Numbered from the stretch's first letter, positions 47,900 to 57,416 are shown. The stretch: 64,000 nucleotides of DNA from an uncultured Actinomycetes bacterium (GCA_903852755.1 CAINRS010000140.1:22052-86051), one strand, 5' to 3'. Notes: a model not told the origin generated them from the sequence alone. Made by a program: numbers and translations.

Positions 47900-48148
47900 T
47901 CAGCCCTCGTCGAGCTCGATGAAGATGCACTCGCCGGGGCACTCCTCGGCCGACTCGATCACGCCCTCGAGCTCGCCCTCGGGGATCGGAGCGATGCCCT
48001 CGGCGCCGCCCGGATCCGAGAGCACCTTGTCGCCGTCCTTGACGTAGGCGAGTCCGTCGTCGAGGAGGGTGAACACCGCCGGGGAGATCTCCTCGCAGAG
48101 ACCGTCGCCGGTGCAGAGATCCTGGTCGATCCAGACCTTCATGCCCAT
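47900..48148 (-). CDS. Single-cluster ferredoxin with Asp at a cluster-ligand position
   Basis: The 82-residue ferredoxin starts MKVWIDQDLCTGDGLCEE. The first cluster motif is C12-x2-D15-x2-C18 and the distal Cys is C70 in AEECPGEC, with C74 extra. The CxxDxxC pattern equals that of Pyrococcus-type ferredoxin, where Asp can ligate the fourth iron of a [4Fe-4S] cluster or be lost to give [3Fe-4S]. ATG 48148 is preferred; ATG 48142 is two codons in. It is divergent from arc, and in other Actinobacteria such ferredoxins often serve P450 enzymes. Its partner is unknown. Confidence 0.88.
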   Translation of the reverse strand: MGMKVWIDQDLCTGDGLCEEISPAVFTLLDDGLAYVKDGDKVLSDPGGAEGIAPIPEGELEGVIESAEECPGECIFIELDEG

Positions 48149-48203
48149 GGGGAGTGACCTGCCTTGTACTCGTCGGCCGGAGCCGGGGGGACGGGACGAA
48201 TGC

Positions 48204-48209
48204 ATCCTA
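48204..48209 (-). promoter_or_regulatory. -10 element (TAGGAT) for the ferredoxin gene
   Basis: TAGGAT on the minus strand predicts a leader of about 50 nt ahead of ATG 48148. It abuts a palindromic region. Confidence 0.45.
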
Positions 48210-48245
48210 ACCCGCCCGCGCATTTCCCTCGGAAATCGCGGGTTA
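48208..48245. promoter_or_regulatory. Nested inverted repeats between ferredoxin and arc
   Basis: Outer arms TAACCCGC (48208-48215) and GCGGGTTA (48238-48245) match perfectly. Inner arms ATTTCC and GGAAAT flank CTC (48228-48230). The inner stem can extend with one bulged base, competing with the outer pairing. Confidence 0.6.
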
Positions 48246-48362
48246 ATTCCCCGGGTGCCCTCGGGGTCCGGGTGCGACGTCGGCGACGCCGCCGGCGGAC
48301 GTGCCACGCGACCACCGGACCGGTGAGGTAGACCGTGCGGGAGCGGCCCGCGGGAGGTGCGG

Positions 48363-50153
48363 ATGGTCGACGACGACGACAACGGACCCGGCGACGGGGA
48401 GCGCACCGGCCCGGGGGCCGTCGGGTCCACCGACCCCGCCGAACTGCGTGAGCAGATCCGTGTGCTCGAGGAGGACATCGCGGCGTTGGTGCGTCGTCTC
48501 CAGGATGGTCCCCGCCGGGTCCGGACGCTCGAGGAGCGTCTCCTCGAGACCAAGGGTCAGCTCGCCCAGGCCGTGAGCCAGAACGAGAAGCTGACGTACA
48601 CGCTCCGGGAGGCCCGCGACCACATCGCAGCCCTGCGGGAGGAGGTCGACAAGCTCACCCAGCCACCGGCGGCGTACGCGACGCTGCTCGGCACCAACGA
48701 CGACGGGACCGTGGACGTCCAGGCCGCCGGCCGGAAGATGCGTGTCCAGGTCTCACCCGCACTCGACCCGGAGTCGCTCGGACCCGGCGCCGAGGTCGTC
48801 CTCAACGAGGCCTACAACGTCGTGATGGTCCGCGAGCCCGAGACCGCAGGCGAGACCGTCACCCTCGTCGAGGTGCTCGAGGACGGGCGTCGGGCGCTGG
48901 TTGTCGGCCGGGCCGACGAGCAGCGCGTGGCGGAACTCGCCGATCGCCTGGTGGGCACCCGACTGCGCAGCGGCGACGTCCTGCTCGTCGACCCGCGCAG
49001 CGGACTGCTCCTCGAGCAGGTGCCCCGCCCGGAGGTCGAGGAGCTCGTGCTCGAGGAGGTCCCCGACATCTCCTACGAGGACATCGGCGGGCTCGACGAG
49101 CAGATCGAGCAGATCACCGATGCCGTGGAGCTGCCCTTCCTCCACCACGACCTGTTCCGGGAGTACGCACTGCCCGCACCCAAGGGGATCCTGCTGTACG
49201 GTCCGCCCGGCTGCGGGAAGACCCTGATCGCCAAGGCCGTCGCCAACAGCCTGGCCCGCAAGGTCAGCGAGACCACGGGTGCGGAGGCCCGCAGCTTCTT
49301 CCTGAACATCAAGGGCCCGGAGCTGTTGAACAAGTACGTCGGTGAGACCGAGCGCCACATCCGCCTCGTCTTCCAGCGGGCGAGGGAGAAGGCTGCAGAG
49401 GGCCTGCCGGTGATCGTCTTCTTCGACGAGATGGAGTCCCTGTTCCGTACCCGGGGGACCGGGATCTCGTCGGACATGGAGGCCACGATCGTCCCGCAGC
49501 TCCTCGCCGAGATCGACGGCGTCGAGACGCTCCGCAACGTGATCGTGATCGGGGCGTCCAACCGCGAGGACCTGATCGATCCGGCGATCCTGCGACCCGG
49601 TCGACTCGACGTGAAGATCAAGATCCACCGTCCGGACGAGGCGGCGGCGGCACAGGTGTTCGCTCGCTACCTGACGACCGACCTGCCGCTCGACCCGGAC
49701 GAGGTGGACTCGCTCGGCGGTGGCGACCTCGACAAGGCGGTCCGGGTGATGATCGAGCGGACCGTCGAGGAGATGTACCGCGACGACGAGGCCAACCAGT
49801 TCCTCGAGGTGACCTACCAGAACGGAGACAAGGAGGTCATGTACTTCAAGGACTTCTCCTCCGGCGCCATGATCGAGAACATCGTGCGGCGGGCGAAGAA
49901 GCTGGCCATCAAGCGGGAGCTCGGTGGGGGCCCGCGCGGGATCCGGGTGCAGGATCTGCTCGACTCGATCCACCGTGAGTACAAGGAACACGAGGACCTG
50001 CCCAACACGACCAACCCCGACGACTGGGCCAAGATCTCCGGCAAGAAGGGCGAGCGGATCGTCTACGTGCGCACCCTGGTCCGCCACGATGAGTCGGCGG
50101 ACCCGACGGGTGGGCGGTCCATCGAGCGCGTCGCCACCGGCCAGTACCTCTGA
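48363..50153 (+). CDS. arc: Proteasome-associated AAA+ ATPase (ARC/Mpa)
   Basis: The 596-residue hexameric unfoldase captures pupylated proteins and feeds them to the 20S core. An N-terminal coiled coil (about 26-100) binds Pup. Two OB-fold segments follow (about 105-220). The AAA+ module has Walker A GPPGCGKT (280-287), Walker [10 protein letters not shown] (350-358) and the arginine-finger region [10 protein letters not shown]. The C-terminus ends GQYL, the penultimate-Tyr motif that docks into the proteasome alpha ring. ATG 48363 is chosen over GTG 48357 because GGGAGG ends 5 nt upstream and overlaps that GTG. A weak TAGACC -10 lies near 48329. Confidence 0.96.
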   Translation: MVDDDDNGPGDGERTGPGAVGSTDPAELREQIRVLEEDIAALVRRLQDGPRRVRTLEERLLETKGQLAQAVSQNEKLTYTLREARDHIAALREEVDKLTQPPAAYATLLGTNDDGTVDVQAAGRKMRVQVSPALDPESLGPGAEVVLNEAYNVVMVREPETAGETVTLVEVLEDGRRALVVGRADEQRVAELADRLVGTRLRSGDVLLVDPRSGLLLEQVPRPEVEELVLEEVPDISYEDIGGLDEQIEQITDAVELPFLHHDLFREYALPAPKGILLYGPPGCGKTLIAKAVANSLARKVSETTGAEARSFFLNIKGPELLNKYVGETERHIRLVFQRAREKAAEGLPVIVFFDEMESLFRTRGTGISSDMEATIVPQLLAEIDGVETLRNVIVIGASNREDLIDPAILRPGRLDVKIKIHRPDEAAAAQVFARYLTTDLPLDPDEVDSLGGGDLDKAVRVMIERTVEEMYRDDEANQFLEVTYQNGDKEVMYFKDFSSGAMIENIVRRAKKLAIKRELGGGPRGIRVQDLLDSIHREYKEHEDLPNTTNPDDWAKISGKKGERIVYVRTLVRHDESADPTGGRSIERVATGQYL

Positions 50154-50175
50154 TCCGGGCACAGGACGACCGACG

Positions 50176-51690
50176 GTGGCGATCCCCAAGATCCTCGGGA
50201 TCGAGACCGAGTACGGCATCCTGGTCCGCGGGGCGGCGGAGTCCAACCCGATCGCGGCATCCTCGACGCTGATCAACGCCTACCTGACGACCCTGGAGCA
50301 CGGCCGGGGCGGCCACCGGACGCAGCGGGTGGGGTGGGACTTCCAGGACGAGTCGCCGGGGATCGACGCCCGTGGCGAGGCGCTGCTGCTGTCGCTCGCC
50401 CCGGAGGTCGAGACACACCTCGTGAACGCCGTGCTGACCAACGGGGCCCGGTACTACGTCGACCACGCCCACCCCGAGTTCTCGTGTCCCGAGACGGCCG
50501 ACGCACTGAGCGCAGTGGTCTACGACCGGGCGGGGGAGGAGATCCTGGTGCAGTCGATGGATGCCGCCCGCGCCTTCCTGCCCGACGGCGAGGAGATCGT
50601 CGTCTACAAGAACAACTCCGACGGCAAGGGCAACAGCTACGGCTGCCACGAGAACTACCTGGTGGACCGGGCGGTGCCGTTCGGGCAGATCGTGCTGCAC
50701 GGAACCGTCCACCTGGTGACCAGGCAGGTGTTCACGGGCGCCGGCAAGGTCGGCTCGGAGACCCCGGGGTCGGACCCGGACCGGGTGCCGTTCCAGATCA
50801 CCCAGCGGGCCGACTTCTTCGAGGAGGAGGTCGGGCTGGAGACGACGCTCAAACGCCCGATCATCAACACTCGGGACGAGCCGCACGCCGACGCACAGAA
50901 GTACCGGCGACTGCACGTGATCGCCGGCGACGCGAACATGTCGGAGACGGCGACGTTCCTGAAGCTCGGCACGACGGCGTTGGTGCTCGCGATGCTCGAG
51001 GACGACGCGCTCGGTCCGCCGGTCGGACTCGCGAGGCCGGTTCCGGCCATGCACCAGGTCTCCCGCGACCTGTCGCTGCGCACGCCGCTCGAACTGGACG
51101 ACCACACGACCGCGACGGCGCTCGAGCTCCAGTTCGGTCTGCTCGAGCGTGCCGAGCGGTACGCCGAGGCGCGGGGGCTCGCGGCCCTCGGCCCACCGGA
51201 GGTGGGCTCGGCAGTCCTCGAGGGGTGGCGGTCGGTGCTCGAGGGGCTCGAGGCGGATCCGGACCAGGTCGCGGACCGGGTGGACTGGGCGGCGAAGCTC
51301 CGGCTGTTCGATGCCTACCGGGGACGCCACGGGATCGGCTGGGAGGACCCTCGGCTGCGGGCGATGGACCTCCAGTACCACGACCTCCGGCCGGGATCGT
51401 CGCTGGGCCGCCGCGTCGGTCTCCGGGAGCTGGTCGATGCGACGGTGGTCGAACGAGCGGTGTCCGAACCCCCCGACGACACCCGGGCGTTCTTCCGCGG
51501 CGCGTGCCTTGCCAAGTTCTCCCACGACATCGTCGCTGCGAACTGGGACTCGATCGTGTTCGACACCGGAGAGGCGGCCCTGCACCGTGTCCCGATGCTG
51601 GAGCCGGCCCGGGGCACCCGGGCCCACGTCGGTGAACTGCTCGACCGGGCGACCACCGCCCAGGAGCTGATCGACCTGCTCGGACGCTGA
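50176..51690 (+). CDS. dop: Depupylase/deamidase of Pup
   Basis: The 504-residue carboxylate-amine-ligase-fold enzyme removes Pup from substrates. It differs from PafA by the Dop-loop insert (about residues 42-68, GWDFQDESPGID), which is fully present. The nucleophilic Asp lies in YYVDHAHPE (Asp96), and the ATP/Mg motif [17 protein letters not shown] is intact. GTG 50176 begins the conserved IPKILGIETEYG and lies 22 nt after the arc stop. Because Pup here already ends in Glu, deamidation is not needed, so depupylation is the expected activity. Confidence 0.95.
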   Translation: MAIPKILGIETEYGILVRGAAESNPIAASSTLINAYLTTLEHGRGGHRTQRVGWDFQDESPGIDARGEALLLSLAPEVETHLVNAVLTNGARYYVDHAHPEFSCPETADALSAVVYDRAGEEILVQSMDAARAFLPDGEEIVVYKNNSDGKGNSYGCHENYLVDRAVPFGQIVLHGTVHLVTRQVFTGAGKVGSETPGSDPDRVPFQITQRADFFEEEVGLETTLKRPIINTRDEPHADAQKYRRLHVIAGDANMSETATFLKLGTTALVLAMLEDDALGPPVGLARPVPAMHQVSRDLSLRTPLELDDHTTATALELQFGLLERAERYAEARGLAALGPPEVGSAVLEGWRSVLEGLEADPDQVADRVDWAAKLRLFDAYRGRHGIGWEDPRLRAMDLQYHDLRPGSSLGRRVGLRELVDATVVERAVSEPPDDTRAFFRGACLAKFSHDIVAANWDSIVFDTGEAALHRVPMLEPARGTRAHVGELLDRATTAQELIDLLGR

Positions 51691-51723
51691 CCCGGATGTC
51701 CACCGATCCCGCCGGGGCCGCGT

Positions 51724-51729
51724 TACGGT
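51724..51729 (+). promoter_or_regulatory. -10 element (TACGGT) of a leaderless promoter for pup
   Basis: TACGGT lies 6 nt before GTG 51736, giving pup and prcBA a promoter separate from arc-dop. Confidence 0.6.
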
Positions 51730-51735
51730 GTCGGC

Positions 51736-51930
51736 GTGGCTGAGCGAGAGCAGAAGAAGCGCACCGCGCCGGCACGGCAGGAGCCGGCCGTCGAGGAGGT
51801 GCCGCCGAGCAGTGAGGCCGGCGATCGCATCAAGGCCGAGCTCGACGACCTGCTCGACGAGATCGACGAGGTGCTCGAGTCCAACGCCGAGGACTTCGTG
51901 AAGTCCTACATCCAGAAGGGCGGCGAGTAG
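51736..51930 (+). CDS. pup: Prokaryotic ubiquitin-like protein Pup
   Basis: The 64-residue protein is the modifier that marks proteins for the proteasome. It is disordered and Glu-rich, with the Arc-binding helix ([29 protein letters not shown]) and the end YIQKGGE. The C-terminal residue is encoded as Glu, not Gln, so PafA can use it directly without deamidation. The N-terminus ([14 protein letters not shown]) is the threading initiator. It has its own leaderless-type promoter 45 nt after the dop stop, and prcB begins 7 nt after its stop. Confidence 0.96.
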   Translation: MAEREQKKRTAPARQEPAVEEVPPSSEAGDRIKAELDDLLDEIDEVLESNAEDFVKSYIQKGGE

Positions 51931-51936
51931 GCCCCG

Positions 51937-52755
51937 ATGGTCCTGCCGGTGTTCCAGCCCGGGGACGATCCGGGCCCTGACTTCGCGTCCCTCGCCCGCC
52001 GTGTCGGCGTCGTCCCACCGCATCCGGAACCGGCGGTGGCCACGTCGATCGAGGTGACGCACGGGACGACGTGCGTGGCGGTCCGCTTCGCCGATGGCGT
52101 GGTCATGGCGGGTGATCGTCGCGCCACCTCCGGCAACCTGATCTCGCACCGGCACATCGAGAAGGTGTTCCCCGCCGATCGGCACTCCGGAGTTGCGATC
52201 GCCGGCGCAGCCGGACCTGCGGTCGAGATGGTCCGCATGTTCCAACTGCAGCTCGAGCACTACGAGAAGGTCGAGGGGGCGCCGCTGAGCCTGGAGGGCA
52301 AGGCGAACCAGCTCTCACAGATGGTCCGCAACCACCTGCCGGCGGCGATGCAGGGCTTCGTGGTGGTGCCGATCTTCGCCGGGTTCGACACGGCGCGAGG
52401 TCTCGGACGGCTCTACCAGTACGACGCAACCGGTGGCCGGTACGAGGAGCTCGACTTCGCCTCGACCGGATCGGGCAGCCTGCAGGCGAGCACCGTCGTG
52501 AAGCTCGGGTACCGGCCGGGAGCCGGCCGGGACGCCACCGTCGACCTGGTGCTCCGGGCCCTGTTCGAGGCGGCCGACGAGGACTCGGCAACCGGTGGCC
52601 CCGACCTGATCCGCAACATCTTCCCGGTGGTGGCGACCATCACCGCGGAGGGGTTCACCCGGGTGGGCGACGAGGAACTCCGGAGCAGGTTCGAGTCGAT
52701 CGTCGACGGGTTGCGTGCCGACCGCGGAGGTGTCGAAGGCGGAGGTGTGTCGTGA
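51937..52755 (+). CDS. prcB: Proteasome beta subunit
   Basis: The 272-residue catalytic subunit of the 20S core is an Ntn hydrolase. Autocleavage is expected at VTHG|TTCVAV, removing a 43-residue propeptide and exposing Thr44. Asp and Lys partners follow in the conserved RFADGVVMAGDRRAT and the HIEKVF segment. The tail after residue 255 is Gly/Val-rich and variable. The ATG is 7 nt after the pup stop, and its stop overlaps prcA (GTGA), coupling equimolar synthesis of the two rings. Confidence 0.96.
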   Translation: MVLPVFQPGDDPGPDFASLARRVGVVPPHPEPAVATSIEVTHGTTCVAVRFADGVVMAGDRRATSGNLISHRHIEKVFPADRHSGVAIAGAAGPAVEMVRMFQLQLEHYEKVEGAPLSLEGKANQLSQMVRNHLPAAMQGFVVVPIFAGFDTARGLGRLYQYDATGGRYEELDFASTGSGSLQASTVVKLGYRPGAGRDATVDLVLRALFEAADEDSATGGPDLIRNIFPVVATITAEGFTRVGDEELRSRFESIVDGLRADRGGVEGGGVS

Positions 52756-53447
52756 CGGCTCCGTTCTACGTCTCCCCCGAACAACTGATGAAGGACCGCG
52801 CGGACTACGCCCGGAAGGGCATCGCCCGGGGTCGGTCGCTCGTCGCACTGGTCTACGAGGGGGGTGTCCTGCTCTGCGCGGAGAACCCGTCCCGCACGCT
52901 CCGGAAGGTGTCCGAGATCTACGACCGCATCGCCTTCGCCGGTGTCGGCAAGTACAACGAGTTCGACCAGCTGCGCATCGCCGGGGTACGCGCCGCCGAC
53001 CTGAAGGGGTTCTCGTTCAGCCGGGAGGACGTGGACGCCCGGACCCTCGCCAACCAGTACGCACAGATGCTCGGTCAGGTCTTCACCCACGAGATGAAGC
53101 CGATGGAGGTCGAGATCCTCGTGGCCGAGGTGGCCCGGCCGGGTGCCACCGGCGCCGTCGACCAGCTGTTCCACATCCGCTACGACGGCACCTTGGTGGA
53201 CCAGGTCGACTTCTCGGTGCTCGGCGGTGAGGCCGAGGCGATCAGCGAGCGACTCGGTGCGACGTGGAGTGCTGGACTCGCCCTGGGGTCCGCCCTCGGA
53301 GTTGCGGTCCGGGCCCTCGCCGGTGACGACCGATCGCTCGCTGCGGAGGAGCTCGAGGTCGCAGTCCTCGACCGCGACGCCGCCCGACGGTGCTTCCGCC
53401 GGGTCGACGATCCCGAGGTCGCTTCGCTGCTCGCCGAGGCGGGTTGA
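52752..53447 (+). CDS. prcA: Proteasome alpha subunit
   Basis: The 231-residue structural and gating subunit of the 20S core has the N-terminal gate segment MTAPFYVSPEQLMKDRADYARKGIARG, characteristic of actinobacterial alpha subunits. GGVLLCAENPSRTLRKVSEIYDRIAFAGVG carries the pocket Lys that receives Arc's C-terminal Tyr. The catalytic Thr is absent, as expected. GTG 52752 overlaps the prcB stop. The 3' end is 13 nt from a convergent DUF2007-type gene. Confidence 0.95.
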   Translation: MTAPFYVSPEQLMKDRADYARKGIARGRSLVALVYEGGVLLCAENPSRTLRKVSEIYDRIAFAGVGKYNEFDQLRIAGVRAADLKGFSFSREDVDARTLANQYAQMLGQVFTHEMKPMEVEILVAEVARPGATGAVDQLFHIRYDGTLVDQVDFSVLGGEAEAISERLGATWSAGLALGSALGVAVRALAGDDRSLAAEELEVAVLDRDAARRCFRRVDDPEVASLLAEAG

Positions 53448-53460
53448 ACCCCCGGGGTGC

Positions 53461-53805
53461 TCAGCCGACCACGTCGAGCAACCCGAGGACCCACTCCGCC
53501 ACGAGCACCCCGCTCGGCACGAGGAGGCCGGCGGCCAGGGCCACTCGGAGGAGGCTGAGTCCCGGAGAGAGCCGGGCACGCGCCGGTCCGGGCGCCCCGG
53601 TCAGGTCCTCCTCGACCGCCAGCACCTCGACGGCGTCCGCCTGCTCGGAGGCCGGGACGAGGACCTCGAGCCAACCGATCGGGTGGGTCGTGGGGACCAG
53701 TTCGCGGCTCCGGATCTCCCAGAGCACACCGTGCGCGCCCAGCTTGGCTGCGTAGAGGTCCGCCTCGAAGCGGGTCGAGGCCGTGGCCACCACCACCATC
53801 CGCAC
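53461..53805 (-). CDS. DUF2007-like small membrane-associated protein
   Basis: The 114-residue protein opens VVVATASTRFEADLYAAKLGAHGVLWEI, the DUF2007 pattern (a small ferredoxin-like domain with an FEA helix). It then has the typical LEVLVPASEQADAVEVLA end. A C-terminal hydrophobic helix (LRVALAAGLLVPSGVLVAEWVL) should anchor it. GTG 53805 has a TACGCT -10 6 nt upstream; ATG 53799 is also in frame. It sits reversed between prcA and pafA, sharing the promoter region with pafA. Function is unknown. Confidence 0.7.
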   Translation of the reverse strand: MRMVVVATASTRFEADLYAAKLGAHGVLWEIRSRELVPTTHPIGWLEVLVPASEQADAVEVLAVEEDLTGAPGPARARLSPGLSLLRVALAAGLLVPSGVLVAEWVLGLLDVVG

Positions 53806-53811
53806 CCCACG

Positions 53812-53817
53812 AGCGTA
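53812..53817 (-). promoter_or_regulatory. -10 element (TACGCT) of a leaderless promoter
   Basis: TACGCT on the minus strand lies 6 nt before GTG 53805. Confidence 0.6.
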
Positions 53818-53854
53818 CCCAGCCGGGCTGCATCGCAGTGGCTCGTGACGCGGT

Positions 53855-53860
53855 TAGCTT
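53855..53860 (+). promoter_or_regulatory. -10 element (TAGCTT) of a leaderless promoter for pafA
   Basis: TAGCTT lies 6 nt before GTG 53867, back to back with the DUF2007 promoter. Confidence 0.6.
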
Positions 53861-53866
53861 GAGCCC

Positions 53867-55225
53867 GTGGAGCGGCGCATCTACGGCCTCGAGAACGAGT
53901 ACGGGGTCACGTGCACCCTCCGTGGACAGCGTCGCCTGAGCCCCGACGAGGTCGCCCGGTACCTGTTCCGGCGCGTCGTGTCGTGGGGGCGTTCCTCGAA
54001 CGTGTTCCTGGCCAACGGGGCCCGGCTGTACCTCGACGTCGGTTCGCACCCCGAGTACGCGACCCCCGAGTGCGACTCGTTGTTCGACCTCGTTGCACAC
54101 GACAAGGCCGGCGAGCTGATCCTCGCTGAACTGGTCGAGTCGGCCGAGCGTCGGCTGGCCGAGGAGGGGATCCGCGGTGACATCTACCTGTTCCGGAACA
54201 ACACGGACTCCGCCGGCAACAGCTACGGCTGCCACGAGAACTACCTGACGAGCCGGGACGACGACCTGAGCCACTACACGGAGGTGCTGATCCCGTTCCT
54301 CGTCAGCCGGCAGATCTACGCAGGTGCCGGCAAGGTCGTCGCGACCGCCCGGGGTGCGCTGTTCTCCATGGCGCAGCGGGCCGAGCACATCTGGGAGGGG
54401 GTGTCGTCGGCCACGACCCGGTCCCGTCCCATCATCAACACCCGGGACGAGCCGCACGCCGACTCCGACCGGTACCGGCGTCTCCACGTGATCGTGGGCG
54501 ACTCGAACATGAGCGAGTACGCCACCTTCCTGAAGGTCGGCGCCTGTTCGCTCGTGCTGAGGATGCTCGAGGACCCGGGCGTGGTGATGCGGGACATGAG
54601 TCTCGAGAACCCGATCCGGGCGATCCGGGAGATCAGCCACGACCCGACCTGCAGGCGTCCGGTCCGGCTCGCGAACGGACGGGAGGTCTCGGCGCTGCAG
54701 ATCCAGTCCGAGTACCTCGAGCGGGCGCTCCGCTACGCACAGCACCACGACCTGAGCCCGCAGGAGAAGCAGGCGCTCGACATGTGGGAGCACGTGGTGA
54801 CCGGGTTGGAACGTGATCCACTGTCGCTCGACCGGGAGCTCGACTGGGTGGTCAAGTACCGCCTGATCGAGCGGTACCGCGAACGCCACGATCTCCCGTT
54901 GTCGAGTCCCCAGGTGGCGCTGCTGGACCTGCAGTACCACGACATCAGTCGGGAGCGGTCGGTCTTCTACCGGCTGCAGCGCCGGGGACTCGTCGAGCGG
55001 GTCGTCTCCGACGCCGCGGTCGAGGAGGCGGTCGAGCTGGCCCCGCAGACGACCCGGGCCCGACTGCGCGGTGAGTTCATCCGTCGGGCCAAGGAGCGCA
55101 AGCGCGACTACACGGTGGACTGGGTCCACCTGAAGCTCAACGACCAGGCGCAACGGACCGTCCTGTGCAAGGACCCGTTCAAGTCCCACGACGAGCGTGT
55201 CGACCGACTCATCGAGTCGCTCTGA
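53867..55225 (+). CDS. pafA: Pup-protein ligase
   Basis: The 452-residue enzyme phosphorylates the C-terminal Glu of Pup with ATP and joins it to substrate lysines. [18 protein letters not shown] is the canonical opening. It lacks the Dop-loop seen in dop. Catalytic Asp57 lies in [10 protein letters not shown], and [17 protein letters not shown] and [13 protein letters not shown] are the nucleotide and metal motifs. The C-terminal PafA domain ends [17 protein letters not shown] 53867 is leaderless-type. A CocE hydrolase gene follows immediately, an insertion relative to the mycobacterial pafA-pafBC order. Confidence 0.96.
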   Translation: MERRIYGLENEYGVTCTLRGQRRLSPDEVARYLFRRVVSWGRSSNVFLANGARLYLDVGSHPEYATPECDSLFDLVAHDKAGELILAELVESAERRLAEEGIRGDIYLFRNNTDSAGNSYGCHENYLTSRDDDLSHYTEVLIPFLVSRQIYAGAGKVVATARGALFSMAQRAEHIWEGVSSATTRSRPIINTRDEPHADSDRYRRLHVIVGDSNMSEYATFLKVGACSLVLRMLEDPGVVMRDMSLENPIRAIREISHDPTCRRPVRLANGREVSALQIQSEYLERALRYAQHHDLSPQEKQALDMWEHVVTGLERDPLSLDRELDWVVKYRLIERYRERHDLPLSSPQVALLDLQYHDISRERSVFYRLQRRGLVERVVSDAAVEEAVELAPQTTRARLRGEFIRRAKERKRDYTVDWVHLKLNDQAQRTVLCKDPFKSHDERVDRLIESL

Positions 55226-55253
55226 TCCAGGATCCGGCAGCGAGGAGCGGTAC

Positions 55254-57416
55254 GTGCACGTGAGCGGTGGGGTCGAGACCCTGACGGTGACCGACGTCGA
55301 GCCGGGGGCGCGCGTGGTCGTGCGCGACGATGCGGACCGACCGGTCGTGACGCTGGTCGCCGATGCCTCGGGCAACGCGTTCGTCTCGTTCCTCCCAGGG
55401 GAGCACGCGGTCCTGGATTCACCCGAGCGGGTCCTCGAGTGCCTCGTCTCCGGCCACCCGGTCCCGCCCGGGCGCTACCGCGTCACCGCCGAGGGGCACC
55501 CGCCGGTCGACGTCACGGTGCTCGGACTCGGCGACCACCCCGACCCGACCATCCTGGACCAGCGGTTCGACGCCGGCTTCGGCTACCTGCGGGTCCGTGA
55601 CGGGGTCACGCTGTCCGCCATGGTGCGCTTCCCCCCGGAGGAGCTCTACGGGCCGCCGCCGTGGCCGACGGTCGTCGACTACTCCGGCTACACCCCATCG
55701 GATCCCGACACGCCGCAGGCGGCCACGATGCTCGCCAACCTGCTCGGCTTCGCAGTCGTCGGCGTCAACATGCGGGGCACGGGCTGCTCGGGTGGTGTGT
55801 TCGACCTGTTCAGTCCGGCCCAGGCCGCCGACGGCCACGACGTCGTCGAGATCGTGGCCCGACAGCCGTGGGTCCTCCACCACCACGTCGGCATGGTCGG
55901 GCTCAGCTACCCGGGGATCAGCCAGCTGTACGTCGCCGCCACGGCTCCACCGAGCCTCGCCGCGATCACACCGTTGTCGGTCATCGACGATCCGTGGCGA
56001 CAGCAGTGGCCCGGTGGCGTCTACAACTCCGGGTTCACCCGGGCCTGGGTGGCGGCCCGGGACCAGGAGACCCGGGCCGGGGGGCAGTCGTGGGACCGTC
56101 GTCGGATCGACGAGGGGGACGACATCGCACGGGCAAACCAGGCCATCCGCTCGCAGAACCTGGACTTCGAGCAGTTCGGCCGGGCGATGGAGCACTACCG
56201 GTCGGTGCTCGACTCCCGACGCGCCGCGGCGTTGATCGACCGCATCGACGTCCCGGTGTACCTCACCGGGGCGTGGCAGGACGAGCAGACCGGGAGCCGG
56301 TTCGCCGGGATGCTCGAGGGGTTCACTCGGAGTCCGGAACAGCGCTTCCACCTGTTCAACGGGCACCACCCCGACGGCTTCAGCCCGATGGTCGTGGCCC
56401 GGTGGTTCGAGTTCCTGAGCTTCCACGTCGCCCGACGTGTCCCCCGCATCCACGAGATGGTCAGGCTGTTCGCCCCGGCGCAGTTCGAGACCGTGTTCGG
56501 CTTCGCTCCCGAACTCGAGGCCGACCGCTTCGACCACCATGGTGACGACGTCGACGCCGCCCTGGCCGAGTACCGCAGTGAACCGCGGGTCAGGGTCCTG
56601 TTCGAGAACGGCGCCGGTCACGAGGTCCCCGGTGCGACCGCCCATCGCTTCGAGCAGACGACCTCCTCGTTCCCTCCCCCCGACCTCGGGACACGTCGCT
56701 GGTATCCGTCAGCGGACGGACGGCTCGCCGACGAGCCCGCTGCTGAGGCCGGGTGGGTCCACTACGTCGACGACCCCGAGTCCGGCGCACAGGCGTACTC
56801 CATGGAACTGCTGAGCGACCTCAACCGGTTCACGCTCCCGCAGGTCCCCATCGAGTGGACCAGGTTCGCGCCGGAGCACCGTGTGCGGTTCGACTCCGCG
56901 CCGATGGACGAGCCACTGCTCGTGGCCGGCTCGGGTCACGTCGACCTGTGGCTCCGTCCCGGATCCGACGACACCGCCGTCCAGGCCACGCTCACCGAGC
57001 TGCGCCCGGACGGCTGGGAGCAGCGGGTCCAGTGCGGCTGGCACCGCCTCGGCCACTCGGTTGAGCTCCCGACGACCGACCCCCACGCTGTCGACTACAC
57101 CTTCACCGCCGAGGACCGGGTCACGCTCCACGTGGGGGAGTGGGTCCGGCGCCGCATCCCGATCCACCCCGTGACGCACCTGTTCCGGCCGGGGTCGCGC
57201 CTCCGTCTCCAGCTCTCGACCCCTGGTCGGGACCACCCGTTCTGGTGCTTCGAGCCTCCCGTGGTTCCCGGGGCGGCCCACGACGTGGGCACGGGGGGTG
57301 AGCACGCCACGGTGTTGGTGCTGCCGGTGTGGTCCGAGGTGCCGGAGCACCCCGCCGACCTGCCGCCGCCGGGTTCGCTGCGCGGCCAACCCTGTCGGCC
57401 GATCGAGGACGAGTGA
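55254..57416 (+). CDS. CocE/NonD family hydrolase (X-Pro dipeptidyl-peptidase-like)
   Basis: The 720-residue serine hydrolase has an N-terminal accessory segment of about 110 residues, then an alpha/beta-hydrolase core. The core starts at RVRDGVTLSAMVRFP and has the nucleophile elbow GLSYPG. The catalytic His is probably in FNGHHPDG. The C-terminal jelly-roll domain (GSGHVDLWLRPGSDDTAVQATLTEL) is typical of CocE/X-Pro peptidases, which cleave acyl esters or Xaa-Pro dipeptides. GTG 55254 is chosen for GAGGAG about 7 nt upstream; GTG 55197 would overlap pafA by 29 nt. There is no clear signal peptide. The stop overlaps the DUF3866 gene. Confidence 0.88.
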   Translation: MHVSGGVETLTVTDVEPGARVVVRDDADRPVVTLVADASGNAFVSFLPGEHAVLDSPERVLECLVSGHPVPPGRYRVTAEGHPPVDVTVLGLGDHPDPTILDQRFDAGFGYLRVRDGVTLSAMVRFPPEELYGPPPWPTVVDYSGYTPSDPDTPQAATMLANLLGFAVVGVNMRGTGCSGGVFDLFSPAQAADGHDVVEIVARQPWVLHHHVGMVGLSYPGISQLYVAATAPPSLAAITPLSVIDDPWRQQWPGGVYNSGFTRAWVAARDQETRAGGQSWDRRRIDEGDDIARANQAIRSQNLDFEQFGRAMEHYRSVLDSRRAAALIDRIDVPVYLTGAWQDEQTGSRFAGMLEGFTRSPEQRFHLFNGHHPDGFSPMVVARWFEFLSFHVARRVPRIHEMVRLFAPAQFETVFGFAPELEADRFDHHGDDVDAALAEYRSEPRVRVLFENGAGHEVPGATAHRFEQTTSSFPPPDLGTRRWYPSADGRLADEPAAEAGWVHYVDDPESGAQAYSMELLSDLNRFTLPQVPIEWTRFAPEHRVRFDSAPMDEPLLVAGSGHVDLWLRPGSDDTAVQATLTELRPDGWEQRVQCGWHRLGHSVELPTTDPHAVDYTFTAEDRVTLHVGEWVRRRIPIHPVTHLFRPGSRLRLQLSTPGRDHPFWCFEPPVVPGAAHDVGTGGEHATVLVLPVWSEVPEHPADLPPPGSLRGQPCRPIEDE

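Noticed and set aside
49909..52260. 783-codon minus-strand frame across dop, pup and prcB
   Set aside because: It is an antisense shadow of three unmistakable genes.
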